From Coenobita brevimanus (Eukaryota > Arthropoda > Malacostraca > Decapoda > Coenobitidae): a DNA stretch of 64,000 nucleotides. The notes beneath the pieces are model-generated. The model was not told where the DNA came from. It saw only the letters and a list, made by a program, of their open reading frames with translations, and searched no databases. Location: the NCBI GenBank assembly GCA_032717465.1, contig CM064670.1, positions 16,140,931-16,204,930 of the forward strand, written 5' to 3'. Positions 46,894 through 58,625 of the stretch are shown piece by piece (position 1 is the stretch's first letter; the number at the start of each line of letters is the position of its first letter). The position numbers and the translations under genes were made by a program.

Positions 46894-47176
46894 CCCACAG
46901 CTAAGTGCCCTGTTTTAGTGTTTTGTGTGTGCGATTACAATAGTGTGATAGATAGTCCTGAGTTTAGGTGAGTGATCTGGCTGATTGTCTGGTCGCTATG
47001 TGTAGTTTGTGAAGTATAAATACGGTTTGTTCAATGACTGTGAGTGTTGTTGGTGGATGAGTGTCTGATTAGCTCTGTTTGATAGATGGCATTGAATAAG
47101 AGACTCAAGTTTATTTCTGCGAATCTCTGTGACTGAGTGTAGAGTGCTTTAGACGGCGATCTGCACCGCTCTAAAG

Positions 47177-47225
<49 letters not shown>

Positions 47226-48098
47226 ATAGATAGATAGATAGATATAGATATAGATAAATAGTTTTGTTTTTCCTTGGCACCCATCTCTCTTTGTCCCTGA
47301 TACGCAGTTCATTCAGCTATCTCCCGCCAGAGGGCCAGACGAGTTACCCTCGGAAAACCGTAGGAATTTGCGCTTTGTGTATTTATTTTTTGGTCTCAGA
47401 ACTAATTTAGTATTAATGGATTAAGATAGGATTCTTTACTATACCAGTGATCTATTATTTTATCACTGTAAACGATAAATTAGTAAAACAAGGGATTACG
47501 TCAGAGTTTGCTTACATTTTCGACACAAGTCTTGCTGGTATTGCCCAACAATTCCTTTTTTCTTTCTAGTTGCACTAATTTTTACAGTGAAATATCTCTC
47601 CCATTTCTTTACAAATAAGATATAACTGTATTTTCATATGTTGAGACATTTCAAGAGATAATGAACTTGTTTGTGTATTGTATGACTGTGTTGACTTTAT
47701 TGTTACATTTCAGTTTGTAGTATAATTTTATTTCTCCATTCCAGGTAACGGTTAGCTTTCCTTTCTCTGTAGTAGATTACTGATAAATACTCTGCAGGTA
47801 CACTGCTAACCAGTAAGGTAGTCATTCCTGTACAGTTTTACACTGCAAGACCCCCACCAGCGAGACCTTCCCCTGTAACAACTATATAAACTGTAATTAT
47901 TTTGCTAGCAGATTTTGTAAAAGTAACTGATTGTTGTTCCAAATTTTCTTCCAGGTGCTAACCAGTAGTATTTGATTGTTTCTCTTATAAGTCTTCACAG
48001 TAACTTTGAATTTCAGAATGTTGTGGAACATTATTTTGCGTAACCTGCTCTGGTAGTTTCACTGGATCATTTTATACGGACCATTCCTTTGTTTGCAG
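46894..48098. other. Left part of the insertion in the RTE-like LINE; probable CR1 5' region
   Basis: AT-rich DNA with a (TA)n/(TAGA)n microsatellite at 47180-47260. It leads into the CR1 ORF1 at 48099 and may be that element's 5' UTR. No coding motif was seen. Confidence 0.35.
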
Positions 48099-48930
48099 GA
48101 TGTGCAAACTATGTCAGAGCTTGGAAGACAAACTGACCGAGACTACAAATAAAATTAACAGCCTGACCCATAAAGTTGATATGCTGGAGGAGTTCATTGC
48201 GAGCAACGTTGGACACATTGTGGAGGATAGCCCCACTGCTTGACCAACCACTGTCCAGGTTGACTATCCTCCTCCCGCTGTAGTTACTTCTCCCCCCACC
48301 ATACAGAATGAGTTCCAGCCAGTGTGGAATGGTGCCAGGTGTGTGGGAAAAAGGAGCATCATTCCAGTAATGACATACAATAAATTTCAGATTCTCGCAG
48401 AAGTAGAGGAAGAGCCCCATGAGGCACGGGTTGTGGGGGACTCCATCATCTATGGTCAGTTGGGGGAATTTTGCGACAGGGCACCCTCTAAATGAAAGCA
48501 TTTTTGAATTCCAGGTGAAGGAGTAGATGACGTAACAAAGGGTGTGGATGACGTTTTTGAGAATGCGGAAAATGACAGCCTTGTTATCATTCATACAGGT
48601 ATCAGTGATGTCATGTGAACCTGATCTGAGGAGCTGATGGAGAAGTACAGAAAGATGATCCGACGCTGCAAGGAGAAAACTAACCATAATTTAATTTCAG
48701 GCATACTCTCAAGGATAAATGCAGGGAATGCCTTCTTCAGCAGAGTATTTAGTATAAATAACAGAGTCAAGTCACTCTGCTTACAGGAAGGAGTTGGGTG
48801 CATCAACAAGTGGTACTAGTGTTACGAGCAGCAAACACTATTTGCGAATGGTGAACTACACTTGAATGCCTTTGGTTCTGCCTGTTTCAGTCATTTACTT
48901 AGTGGTGACATAAGTTTTTTCTGAAGAAAA
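48099..48930 (+). pseudogene. CR1 ORF1: CxxC motif and SGNH esterase-like domain
   Basis: It begins MCKLCQSLEDKL (48099), then a coiled coil and a Pro-rich linker, VWNGARCVGKRSI, then ARVVGDSIIYGQ, where GDS holds the nucleophile Ser of SGNH hydrolases. Further on, in shifted frames, come a Val-Asp-rich stretch, IHTG.SDVM (around 48590-48615) and LHLNAFGSACFS (about 48856-48891), corresponding to the D..H block, in which the Asp is not preserved (NGELHLN). At least four frame breaks. Confidence 0.7.
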
Positions 48931-48999
48931 AACAAGCATTATGGGAGGCAAACAGATGTCATAAGATCCGATAAATCATTATGTAATGGAAGCTCCCCC

Positions 49000-51905
49000 C
49001 ATCGGAAACGAAAACACATTAAAGCTATTCTTGTAAATGCAAGTAGTCTGTGTAATAAATTTTCTGATTTAGGGGCCCTTGTCTTTACCGAAGATTATGA
49101 TGTAATTGGTATGACAGAATCGTGGCTAAATACTGAGCAGAAAGATTTTCTAACAGAGTTTAATTTACCAGGCTATCACATTTTCATTAGTGAAAGGAAG
49201 AATCGAGCAGGGGGCAGTGTGTTGTTATATATTAAATCAGGATTTCATTAATTTGAAATTACCAAGCCATGTATTGAAAACAATGACATTTATTTTACAG
49301 CTTAGAAATGAATCTCTTCATAAAATCACTCTTGGGTTAATTTATCGTCCATCCAATGAGCTACTCAACATCGATAATGAAATCTACAATCAAATTGCTG
49401 AAATATCTTGTATGCATAGCACTGTAATATTTGGTGATTTTAATTTACCAGTTACGAAATAGAGAGAAGCACTATCCTCACACACAAAGTTAGGCCTATA
49501 TACAAACTTGCAGGAAAGTTCTTTATATCAGTTTGTAAATTATCCGACACATGGAGCTAACATCCTAGATCTTGTCTAAGCCACATCAGAAAATGTAGTG
49601 AGTAACGGTATTGAAGAATTTAGTACAAGTGATCGTCACATAGTTACATTTAACATTAAATTCAGTGAAGACAGTGTCAGGGCCAGTTGCAAGAAAGTGC
49701 CCGACTTTAAGAGGGCAAATTTAAAGAAATTAAAGGCAATTCTAAGTGCAGGTGACTGACATCCCGTTGTCGAAACTTTAGATATCAATGATGCATGGAT
49801 TTTTTTTATTTTTTTTTTACAGAAACTGTCAACAGTGCCGTGAGGTTATGTATTCCAATGTGTAACAGAATCCTTGCCAAAAATTCTAAACCCAAATGGC
49901 AGAACTCCGACATTAAACATTTGTCTGAAAGCAAAAAATCTTGCATATAAAAATTATAATACCACAAAGAGTCAAAGTGATAGAAATAAATACGATGCCC
50001 TTCTCCAGAAAGCCAAAAAATTAATTATATGCAGTAAGAAAAACCTTGAGGCACATATTGCAAGTATCAGTATATTAAATCCCTAAGAATTTTTCAGTTA
50101 TATGAGAAGCAAAAATGTAATAACTCCAACAATTGGTCCCTTAATCACAGATAACTGAGAGCACAATGATGATGAAACTATGATGGCGAAAATTCTTAAT
50201 ACTTTCTTCACGTCAATATTTACAACAGAAAATATACATATGATTCCTGCTGTTTCCCCCATTCCTATAGAAGAGGGCAACACGATCACAGACATTGCAG
50301 TTAGTGATTGTGGTGTACGTCTTCCAATTAGCAAATTAAAAGATAATAAAACATTGGGACTGGACAAAATATCTCCACGAGTATTGAAGGAACTACAGAA
50401 CGAAGTATCAAAGCCTTTATCTGAACTTTTTAACTTATCACTTAACAGCAGTAAGGTGCCACATGAATGGAAGCTTGCTAATGTAACCCCAATATTCAAA
50501 ATGGGCAAGAGAGCCCAGCCAGAAAACTACCACCCAATTAGTTTAAAATTGGTGATTTGCAGACTGCTTGAAATTATTATCAGAGACAAGTTTGGGAAAC
50601 ATAGAAACAAACAATCTCATCAACTGCTGGATTTTTTCAGTGATATATTGAACATGTAAGACGAGACTAAATCTGTTGATGTGGTCTGCCTCGATTTTCA
50701 AAAGGCTTTTGACAAAGTTCCACTCAAAAGACTCCATCAGAAACTAAAGCCATATGGTTTCAGCAGCAGTGTTCTCGGGCAGGTAGGAGATCGGCTCACC
50801 AGACGAAAGCAAAGAGTTGTCCATCCATCCATCCATCATATAATCCTACGTTGCCCCATGAGGAGCGTAGGAGCCCAGGGCTAGGCAGTTTGGTCCTGGC
50901 ATTTAAGATGCAAAGAGTTGTAATAAACAGAAATGACTCAGATTGGATTAACATTACAAGTGAAGTGCCGCAGGGTTCAGTGTTAGGTCCTATTTTTTAT
51001 ATTTTTTAAAATAAATGTAAATGATGTTCACGAAGGATTGTGTTGTAAGATTTCATAATTTGCTGCTGATAATAAAATAGATAACAGAGCAGATACAGCA
51101 CTGCGAAGGCATGCAATTCAGAGAGATCTTGATCAACTGTTTAACTGGGCCCAAGCTTGGCAAATGGATTTCAATATTAATAAATGCAAAGTGCTAACCA
51201 TTGGCAGTAAAAGTATAAGAGTTAGTTATAGCATTAAATAATGTCCGACTTGATAGGGTAAACCATGAAAAAGACTTAAGAGTTATAATAATAAACGATT
51301 TGAAACCAAGCAATGCATAGAAGCTGTGAAAAAAGCCAATAAATTGATTCGATTCATAGGTACAGCATTTGAATATAAATCAGATAATATCGTCCTAACA
51401 TTGTATATTTCCTTAGTACGCCCGCACTTGGAGCATTGTATTCAGTTTTAGTCACCGTATTATAAAAAGGATACGGAAAAGCTTGAAAAAGTACTACGGA
51501 AAAGCTTGAAAAAGTACAGTGAAGGATGACAAAGATGATACCCAGATGAGAAATAGACCGTACGAGGAACGTTTAGATGTCCTGAATCTCTTTACCCTAA
51601 CTAAACGGAGGTTGCGAGGAGATTTAATTCAAGTATTCAGAATATTCAAAGGACATGATAACATGGCTGTCGATAAATACTTCACAGTTGATCACTCGAA
51701 TTATACTAGAGGCAATGGGCATAAAATAATTGGCAAATGATCCAGCTGCATGAAGCTAAGCATTTCTTCTTTAATAGAGTTGTAAATATATGGAATAAAT
51801 TGCCCTCTAATGTATTAAATTGTAATACAGTACTGACCTTTAAAAGTTGCCTGGATAAGTATTTGTCACCTAACCCCCAGCTTAATATGTTTACTCCTAA
51901 ATAAA
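49000..51905 (+). pseudogene. CR1 ORF2: endonuclease and reverse transcriptase (broken)
   Basis: Endonuclease pieces: LVNASSLCNKFSDL, DVIGMTESWL, ITLGLIYRPSNE, VIFGDFNLP (49426-49452) and SDRHIVTFN. RT pieces: PRVLKELQNEVSKPLSELF, EWKLANVTPIFK, YHPISLKLV, VVCLDFQKAFDKVP (50678-50719), SEVPQGSVLGP (50961-50993), then FAAD at 51059-51070 where the expected catalytic FADD has Ala for the first Asp. C-terminus: RPHLEHCIQF, KRRLRGDLIQVFRI, NRVVNIWNKLPS-like and LDKYLSPNPQL (ends about 51905). Confidence 0.8.
50821..50909 (-). mobile_element. tRNA-type SINE, copy D (3' end) with 12-bp target-site duplication
   Basis: GCAAAGAGTTGT is repeated at 50809-50820 and 50910-50921. Between them the minus strand reads GCCAGGACCAAACTGCCTAG, CTCCTACGCTCCTCATGGGG and a (GATG)n tail, i.e. 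the 3' end of the SINE family of copies A-C. Removing it restores the CR1 RT frame. Confidence 0.85.
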
Positions 51906-52688
51906 ACACTAGCATATGAATAATTTTTTATTTATTTATTTTTTTATTTCTTTAGAGCATGGATCAATTTATTAAATGCAAATATAGTATATGCACAGAC
52001 TAGGATATGCACATATGGCCCTGAGTTAACGGTCACAACTCATACTTTCGACCTGTGATGGGTTGTGGATCACTAAGCATCCCTGTTAAGTGACCACCAC
52101 TGGGATTTTTTTAATGTACCAGGGGTCACTGCTTCAGGAGGTGACTTGTGTGCTTGTCCCACATGGGAAACTTCCTAGTCTCAGTGGAATGAATGGAGCT
52201 GGGGCCTGATTGACTGCTGCCTACCTTAATAGCAACAGGCAAGGCTGCCACACCACCCATGAACATCCACACCGTGCACTGTGCAATTTCCATGCCGTGT
52301 CCGCAGACACCCCATTAACTCAACGTACCCGTGCATACTGTCATGCATAGGTATTTATTTATTCGAGTAATCGTTTCACTTTACTAATTTCTCTTTCAGG
52401 TTATTCATACTGGTAGCTTATAGATAAAGTATTATAGAATGTACCTTTTCCTTTTCAGTCTTTCCTATGAAATTTCCATGTCAGTTTTTCCATGCTGCAT
52501 GGTGGTTTTCTCACTTATACTTGCCAGTTTTAACCGGAGGGTTTGGAGGCAGGAGAAGCCTTCTTGCTTTACAGTTCTTATCCTTCAGCATGTAGAGTTA
52601 GATCTCGCAGTCATAATCTACTCTGTAACAAACAGCTTTGAAAGGACCATAAGGTCTGTTGCTGTTTGCCCCTTTGTACTCCTTTGTG

Positions 52689-52851
52689 CAGTCAGGGAAA
52701 GTTCCGCATTACCCACTGTTTGGGGCACTGGTGGTCGACGAATAGTCATGATACAGCAGTCACACCCCACGTATCTGGTAATTGTGAGTGTGAGGGAGGG
52801 TGGCCGGTGGTGGAAGGGTTTGGAGAGTTGCTAACATCACAGTATCAATAG
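52689..52851 (+). repeat. Inverted related segment (SQGKF module), left
   Basis: AGTCAGGGAAAGTTCCGCATTACCCACT... reads SQGKFRITHCLGHW and later PHVSGNCECEGG in one frame. The inverted partner at 53633-53418 reads SQGKFCITHFPKHW and PQMSGNYESEVG. The reading frame is conserved between the two. I do not recognise the sequence. Confidence 0.45.
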
Positions 52852-52954
52852 CCAATGATAATGTGTCCTACGTATTCTCAAAGTGCAAAAGTGATGCAGA
52901 TGACCCGAGAATGGATCGTCACCAACGGCAAGTAGCTCTGAGGGGACGAATAAT

Positions 52955-53035
52955 CTGGCTACAACAAGCTCGGCACTCCATACAAGCAATTCCCTGCGAG
53001 GTAGAGGTTTCGATCCCCAAAGTGAGGACTTGGAC
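52955..53035 (+). mobile_element. Possible tRNA-like SINE head
   Basis: CTGGCTACAACAAGCTCGGC and GAGGTTTCGATCCCC could be A and B boxes with about 40 bases between them. No second copy was found in the window. Weak. Confidence 0.25.
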
Positions 53036-53112
53036 CAGGAGGTGGGCCGAGACTCGTAACCTCCTCGATGGGTGTGTGTTGATGAATAATAGCTATGTGA
53101 CATCAATGAGAA

Positions 53113-53117
<5 letters not shown>

Positions 53118-53199
<82 letters not shown>
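53118..53199. repeat. (TC)n(TA)n compound microsatellite
   Basis: A TC run followed directly by a TA run. Confidence 0.95.
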
Positions 53200-53201
<2 letters not shown>

Positions 53202-53417
53202 GCTTTGTTTTCAACACAGAATATAAATATTTGGTATATCGTTATGCATATCTCTGGGGAAAAGTGTTATGTTAAAGTCGAGAGGAAATGAAAGCATTCA
53301 AACCTCTGTCTGAACCCAGCAAACTTCCATGACTTTCCTGATAACACTAACTCTACAGACATCTACGTAATTTTTCTTCATATAATGCTAGCATTCTATT
53401 GTCATGATCGTTTATCA

Positions 53418-53633
53418 ATACCAAGTGAATTCAAACACATCGTCCAAGCAATTTTTTGCACTTACACTTGACTCCCAGCCTATCACCAACCCTCCTTTGT
53501 TCCCATTCCCCGCCTCCCCTACTTCACTCTCATAGTTACCAGACATCTGAGGTCTGGCTGCTGCTTCACATTCACCCATCTCACACCAGTGCTTCGGGAA
53601 GTGAGTAATGCAGAACTTTCCCTGACTATGCAT
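53418..53633 (-). repeat. Inverted related segment (SQGKF module), right
   Basis: The inverted partner of 52689-52851. On the minus strand its frame continues from the RTE-like LINE at the junction (KGMHS|QGKFCITH), giving an 88-aa open frame (53681-53415). Fusion by insertion, not a real gene. Confidence 0.45.
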
Positions 53634-54415
53634 ACCCTTCATGGTATTCCCATTTATGCCATATATTAATACTTTGCACAATCCCTTTTACGCCATATAC
53701 TAGTGCTTTGCACAATCCCTTTTATGACATATATTAATACTTTCCACAATCCTTGTTTATCCACCGTCATATGCTTTCTCCAAATCCGTGAAGGCCACAT
53801 GCAACTTCTTTCCCTTCTCTAGAACCTGTTCCCCTAAAGACCTAAGAATGAATATCTGATCTACACAACCTCTTCCCTTCCTAAAACATCCCTGTTCTTA
53901 TCCAACTAATTCCTCTGTTATTTCCCAAACTCTGCCAATAAGTATCCTGCTATATACTATTCCTGTTACATTAAGAAGACAAATGCCCCTATGATTGCCA
54001 CACACTTCTTTTCAGGGGTATAATTATACTTAACTTCCAATCCTCCAGGACTCTACCTTCCTCCCAGGCCAATCCGCACATCTTCCACGTTCTACTACTA
54101 TCTCCTCCATGCTTTAACATTTCACCACACACTCCATCAATTCCTGCGACTTTCCCCGTTTTAACATTCTTCATTGCTTTCACAACTTCCACCCTACTGA
54201 TTTCTTCCTCTCTTCTCACATCCCTCCATCTCCCAGCCATTCCCCAGCCACTTCTACTCGCATTACTTTCATTCTCTGTATCCAACAATTCCTTGAAGTG
54301 TTCTCTCCATCTGCTTACTTTTTCTCCTTTCTCCACCAGTAATCTACCATTTTTATCTTTCACTCCCCGACAAACTTCTTTGACATCATGTCTAACTCTC
54401 TTGACCTCTTTCTAG
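53632..54415 (-). pseudogene. RTE-like LINE RT, N-terminal part
   Basis: The minus strand reads MKDKNGRLLVEKGEKVSRW, REHFKELLDTEN, VVKAMKNVKTGKVAGIDGV and EGRVLEDWKLSIIIPL. After frame breaks it gives GCFRKGRGCVDQIF and VAFTDLEKAYD (about 53790-53757), then KVLIYGINGNTMKGMHS at the junction. A ~33-base unit (GCCATATATTAATACTTTGC) is triplicated at about 53655-53757. The missing middle of RT continues at 46893. Confidence 0.8.
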
Positions 54416-54849
54416 TCAAGGCCATTTATCTTTTGCACAAGGACTTGGGTTATACTAGAGTACTTTCATGCATACTATCATCAAGATCAAAGAAAAAATT
54501 GCAAGAAAAACTATCAATAATAATGATACTGACAAAAACAAGAAGCTTCGACATTTATATGGTGAAGCTTAGTACCTGTTTACCTATTGTTATGTTGTAG
54601 CTACAATAAGGAAGCTCGACCCTAACTGCTTATGGTATAAAAGGAATGTGTAACATAAACAAAATCTGAAGACCCTAAGGCAACCTCTTGTGTATCATCA
54701 ACAAGATCTACAGACTATAGTGCTGAAGAATCATGTAAATTTTACGTTTGTCTCAACAACTCGGTAACTGTATGCTTAACTGTAACCATATTCCTTTCAG
54801 ATCACAAGAGGAACCACGACTATGTATCTGGAAAGTTACAGCTTTAAAT

Positions 54850-54852
<3 letters not shown>

Positions 54853-54916
<64 letters not shown>
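54853..54916. repeat. (GT)n microsatellite inside satellite C
   Basis: Expansion of the TTGTGTGG word of the satellite unit into about 30 GT repeats. Confidence 0.95.
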
Positions 54917-55286
54917 CTATAACATGTTGGAATGAAAAGACTGAGTAGATTTGAGTTTGGCATTTTTCACTAGACTGAATGATAAAATATTAAGCCAAAA
55001 TTATTCAGCATTTTTATCACATGCTTTTTAACCAAATAGTTCTCTCTCGATAGGTTTCTGAGATATTTCAGTTTCAAATGTGCAATTTTTATAATAAAAT
55101 GCGTATATGACCTTTAGAAATGGGTCATGGTAATTTATATATTGGCACAAGGACTTGGGTTACCCTAGGGTACCTTCTTGTATAATATCATGCATATTGA
55201 AGAAAAAAATGCCAAGAAATAAAATAACAGTTACCTATTCTTATTGTGTAGCCACAATGTGGAAGCTTTGCCATAACTATTTATGG

Positions 55287-57029
55287 TTGTTGTTGTAGTT
55301 TGGTGGAGCTTAATGGCCATCACCCACTAAAAGGGGCATTAGGCAAAACAAAACACTTAACAAAGATACTATAAAAAAAAACAGTGCAAGAAGAAAGACA
55401 GCTGGTCTGTGGAGCCAAACAAGCCGGGGGAATAAAATAAAATGCTTGAAGATCAACAAGGTCGATCGACTCACCCTTGACTACCAGGTTAGATGGAATG
55501 CCCACACCCAGGTCATCTGCCTGGAAAAGATCATACAGGGTCTTATAGAACAACAACCCGAAGTGGTACGACCAGGTGTGGGCGACAAGAGCTGGAAGGT
55601 GTTGATAGGCAGACACCATGATCTATTTGTCACTGGCTTTGAGTGTAGGTTATGATGGGGTGTCCTCCACAGCTGGAGGAGGGATGGACTCCGAAACATC
55701 CAGCTCAGCTGAGGAGTCAGTCAGGGTGGAGAAGATTGTATAGGGTCTTATATGACGACCCGCTGAACTGGTACGACCAGGTGTGGGCGACAAGAGTCGG
55801 AAGGTGTTTTTAGACACCGTGATCTTACAGTCACTGGGCTTGAGTGTAGGTTATAACGGGCTGTCCTCCACAGCTGGAGGAGGAAAGGACTCTGCAACAT
55901 CCACCTTGGCTGAGGAGTCAGTCAGGGTGGAAATGTATAGGGTCTTATGGGGTGACCCCCCCGAACTGGTATGACCAGGTGTGGGCAACAGGAGTTGGAA
56001 AGTGTTGATAGACAGACACCGTGATCTTACGGTCACTAACCTTGAGTGTATGTTATGACGGGCTGTCCTCCGCAGCTGGAGGAGGGAAGGACTCCGCAAC
56101 ATCGACCTCAGCCGAGGAGTCAGTCGATATATTCTCGGCCATAGAAGCGGAGTCTGAAGAAGAGTCCTGCTCCTCCCCATGTGTTGGGGACTGGTGTTGA
56201 TCGTCAGGATTGATGGTCTGAGCCGTTGTCTGACCCAGAGCTGGGCCAGCGATCTGGTGGCATTTGCGCCGATTCAGCAGTGTTTCAAGCTGCAGCCACT
56301 TCCGTGGTGCCTGGCAGGGGGTAACAGGCTGCAGTGGTTTGGGCTTATGCTCCTGACGAGGAGGAGAGGCAGGACCTACATCACAGGTGAAGCACTGGGG
56401 AATGACAAGGCGAGGCAGCCCATTCTCCTCAAAGATCATGGGGAGAAGAAAGTGCAACGTCTCCTTGTCACCACCACAGAAATCCTTCACCATTGCAATG
56501 CACATCTCAGCAATGGTGCTAACCCATCCAGGACTCGCAGGGATCCAGGTCTGGCGTTCCTGGGCTGAATGGCACCGTCATGCATGAGTGGAACCCTGCA
56601 TGGCTGCACCCCTTGGCCTGGCAACAACCCTGGCCTCAAGACCCTTACTAGTCCCAGAGATAGAAAACACCACCTCACCATCCCTAAGAGATCATAGGAG
56701 GTGCCCTGGATTTCGTGGAACTATAGCCTGGCGGTTCATGAATACATCCCGCCCTACAGTTGAACCAAATCACGATCCCCTCGATCGACGACCAAGGCAT
56801 GCTCGATTGGTGTAATGCCCCCCTCAATGGGTCATTCACAAGAGCAGAAGAATGCTAGGAAAAGTGTGAACTCCAGGACTGCTGAGCTTGAACTCCCCTC
56901 TTCTTTTCCTATGTATGGTATGTTGTTGTTGTTGTTTAGATTTACCTCCCTTGGGAGGACCGGGCCAAATAAGGGCCTGCCAGAGTAAATCTGAAAAATT
57001 AATGGGGCTCAAGAAGAGCTGCTGGCTTC
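55287..57029 (-). mobile_element. Unclassified minus-strand retroposon with (CAA)n tail
   Basis: It interrupts satellite C at TTATGG; ATGG at 57030-57033 could be a 4-bp duplication. On the minus strand the element ends in ...AAACTACAACAACAA at 55287, like a retroposon tail, and a second (ACA)n run at 56925-56938 follows a ~90-base unit at the other end. Minus-strand frames: 56505-56053 (MCIAMVKDFCGGDKETLHFL..., with Pro-rich then Ser/Asp-rich parts), 56681-56487 and 55619-55320. I recognise no RT or transposase. A ~200-215-base module is repeated three times (55525-56125). Confidence 0.5.
55525..56125 (-). repeat. Three tandem copies of a ~200-215-bp module
   Basis: The words GGTACGACCAGGTGTGGGCG, GACACCGTGATCTTACAGTC, GTCCTCCACAGCTGGAGGAG and GCTGAGGAGTCAGTCAGG recur in the same order three times. 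On the minus strand each carries ESFPPPAVEDSPL-like and YQH.P..VAHTWSY-like peptides. Confidence 0.75.
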
Positions 57030-57866
57030 ATGGTATATAAGGTATGAATATTATAAACAAGATCTAAAAACTCTAAGGTAACTTGTATAACGTATAATGT
57101 CAGTAAGATTTGAAAACAAGGTGTTGAAGAAAGCATGTGCAAATTTTACGTGTCTCCATAACTGGATAACTGGATGCTTAACTGTAACCATATTCCTCTC
57201 AGATCACAAGAGGACCACAGCTACATGTCTGGAAAGTTACAGCTTTAAAACTTGTGTGGTTTTCACTAAAACGTGTTGCAAAGAAAAAAAAAGAAAAAAA
57301 AAAGCAGATTTGAATTCGGTACTTTCCACTAAGCTAAATGGCAAAATATTTAGTCAAAACTTTCAGCAAACTTTTTGTCATAGGATTTTCAACCAAAATG
57401 ACGTATTTCAATTAGTTTCTATGAGATTTCAGTTTTAAATATGCAATTTCTACACAAAAATGAGTATTTGACTTTCAAAAATAGGTTAGGGTCATTTATA
57501 CTTGGCACAAGTACTTGGGTTACCCAAGGATACTTCCCTGTCTAATATCACGTTCTAAGAAAAAAAAAAAAAGTGCAAAGAAAATTAGTAACTAGTTACC
57601 AATTCTTACTGTGTAACCATATTAAGAAGCTTCAACACAACTAATAATAGTTTGTAAGATATGTGTAATATAAACAAGATCTGGAGATTCCTTAGGCAAT
57701 TTCTTGTGTAACACCAACACTCCCTGAAGACAAAGGCGTCAAAGAACGCATGAGTAAATATTACGTTTGTCTCAATAGCTGGCTAACTGTATAGATAACT
57801 GTAACCATATTCCTTTCAGATCATAAGGTGGACCACATCTATAGGTCTGGAAAGTTACAGCTTTAA

Positions 57867-58625
57867 CCCGCCCCATCCCGACCACTTTTCCACCACTGAC
57901 TCCCCCCAATCCCGACCATTTTAGGAAAATTTTTTTTTTGGCTCAAACCTTCGCTTTTGGTGAGAATCATCGAAAATTCATAGAGAAATCGCTCACCTGA
58001 GGTTTAAAATACTCATTACAGGTAGGAGAGCCTCCTTACCTTACGGGTTTTCTATCAGGCTGGCACCAAAGAAAACGAGTTCTGTGAGAGGATAACTATT
58101 TCACACCACTCATAAACGGTATTTATTTATTTACTGTTACGAATTTATATGTAGTACAAGAGTATATTGGTTTTCAAGCAGTAATATAGGCATTATAAGC
58201 ATTGTTTCACTCACTAATACCTGACCTTTTTTTGCCACATTACCTGATGATCATTTCTAACTGTTTCTTCCTCTAATGCTATGTAAAGTTTGTCCTCCAC
58301 ATTGTCATTGATTGGGGAATCACTCTGGCCCTGAATTTCGTACCGTGGCATGACATGGCTATACTGGCCAGGTCACTGATAACAGGTGAGTTGCTGAGAC
58401 AATGGCATGCAGGGGGGGGGGAGGAGGTCATGCTGGGTAAGGCATTGTCTCTGCCTGGCATCTTGTTGAGGAAGGTGTCACGTGTATACGTACCAAAAAT
58501 GACTCGCGAAAATTGAAAATTGTGCAAATTAGGGACCTTGCATTTTTTTCGCGTTTATGTACGTCGATGGGATTGGCAGTGACAAAACGTGTGGACGTAA
58601 AAGAACGTCGACGGGACGCCGCGGG
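57867..58625. mobile_element. TTAA MITE, copy 2
   Basis: TTAA at 57863-57866 and 58626-58629 flanks a 759-base element with ends CCCGCCCCATCCCGACCAC and (inverted) CCCGCGGCGTCCCGTCGAC. It was inserted exactly in the GCTTTAAAGC word of satellite C, which is restored on removal. It matches 44251-45020. piggyBac-type by target and ends; no coding sequence. Confidence 0.85.

Larger units (their letters stand above)
48099..52350 (+). mobile_element. CR1-type LINE with esterase-like ORF1
   Basis: A plus-strand ORF1 with a Cys motif and SGNH-esterase-like region (48099-48930), an endonuclease and RT (49000-51905), and a ~450-base 3' region ending in TTTATTTATT-type repeats. An esterase domain in ORF1 is characteristic of the CR1 group. 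Many stops and frameshifts make it a dead copy. A SINE inserted in RT (50821-50909) brings a perfect 12-bp duplication. The element lies inside the RTE-like LINE. Confidence 0.8.
52351..53631. other. Right part of the insertion in the RTE-like LINE
   Basis: Contains an inverted pair of related segments (52689-52851 and 53633-53418), a tRNA-like stretch near 52955-53035 and a (TC)n(TA)n microsatellite (53118-53199). Otherwise no recognised feature. Confidence 0.4.
45864..54415 (-). mobile_element. RTE-like LINE, 5'-truncated, split by a 6.7-kb insertion
   Basis: Satellite C is interrupted with TCAAGGTCCATCTATC (45848-45863) on one side and TCAAGGCCATTTATC (54416-54430) on the other, an imperfect ~15-bp duplication. 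LINE sequence touches both borders on the minus strand: the RT N-terminal part at 54415-53632, and the active site and C-terminus at 46893-45864. So one LINE insertion later received the DNA at 46894-53631. EN is absent (5' truncation). Confidence 0.75.

Noticed and set aside
56179..56815. Plus-strand frames of 129 and 75 aa
   Set aside because: They overlap the minus-strand frames of the retroposon, and the tail orientation supports the minus strand.
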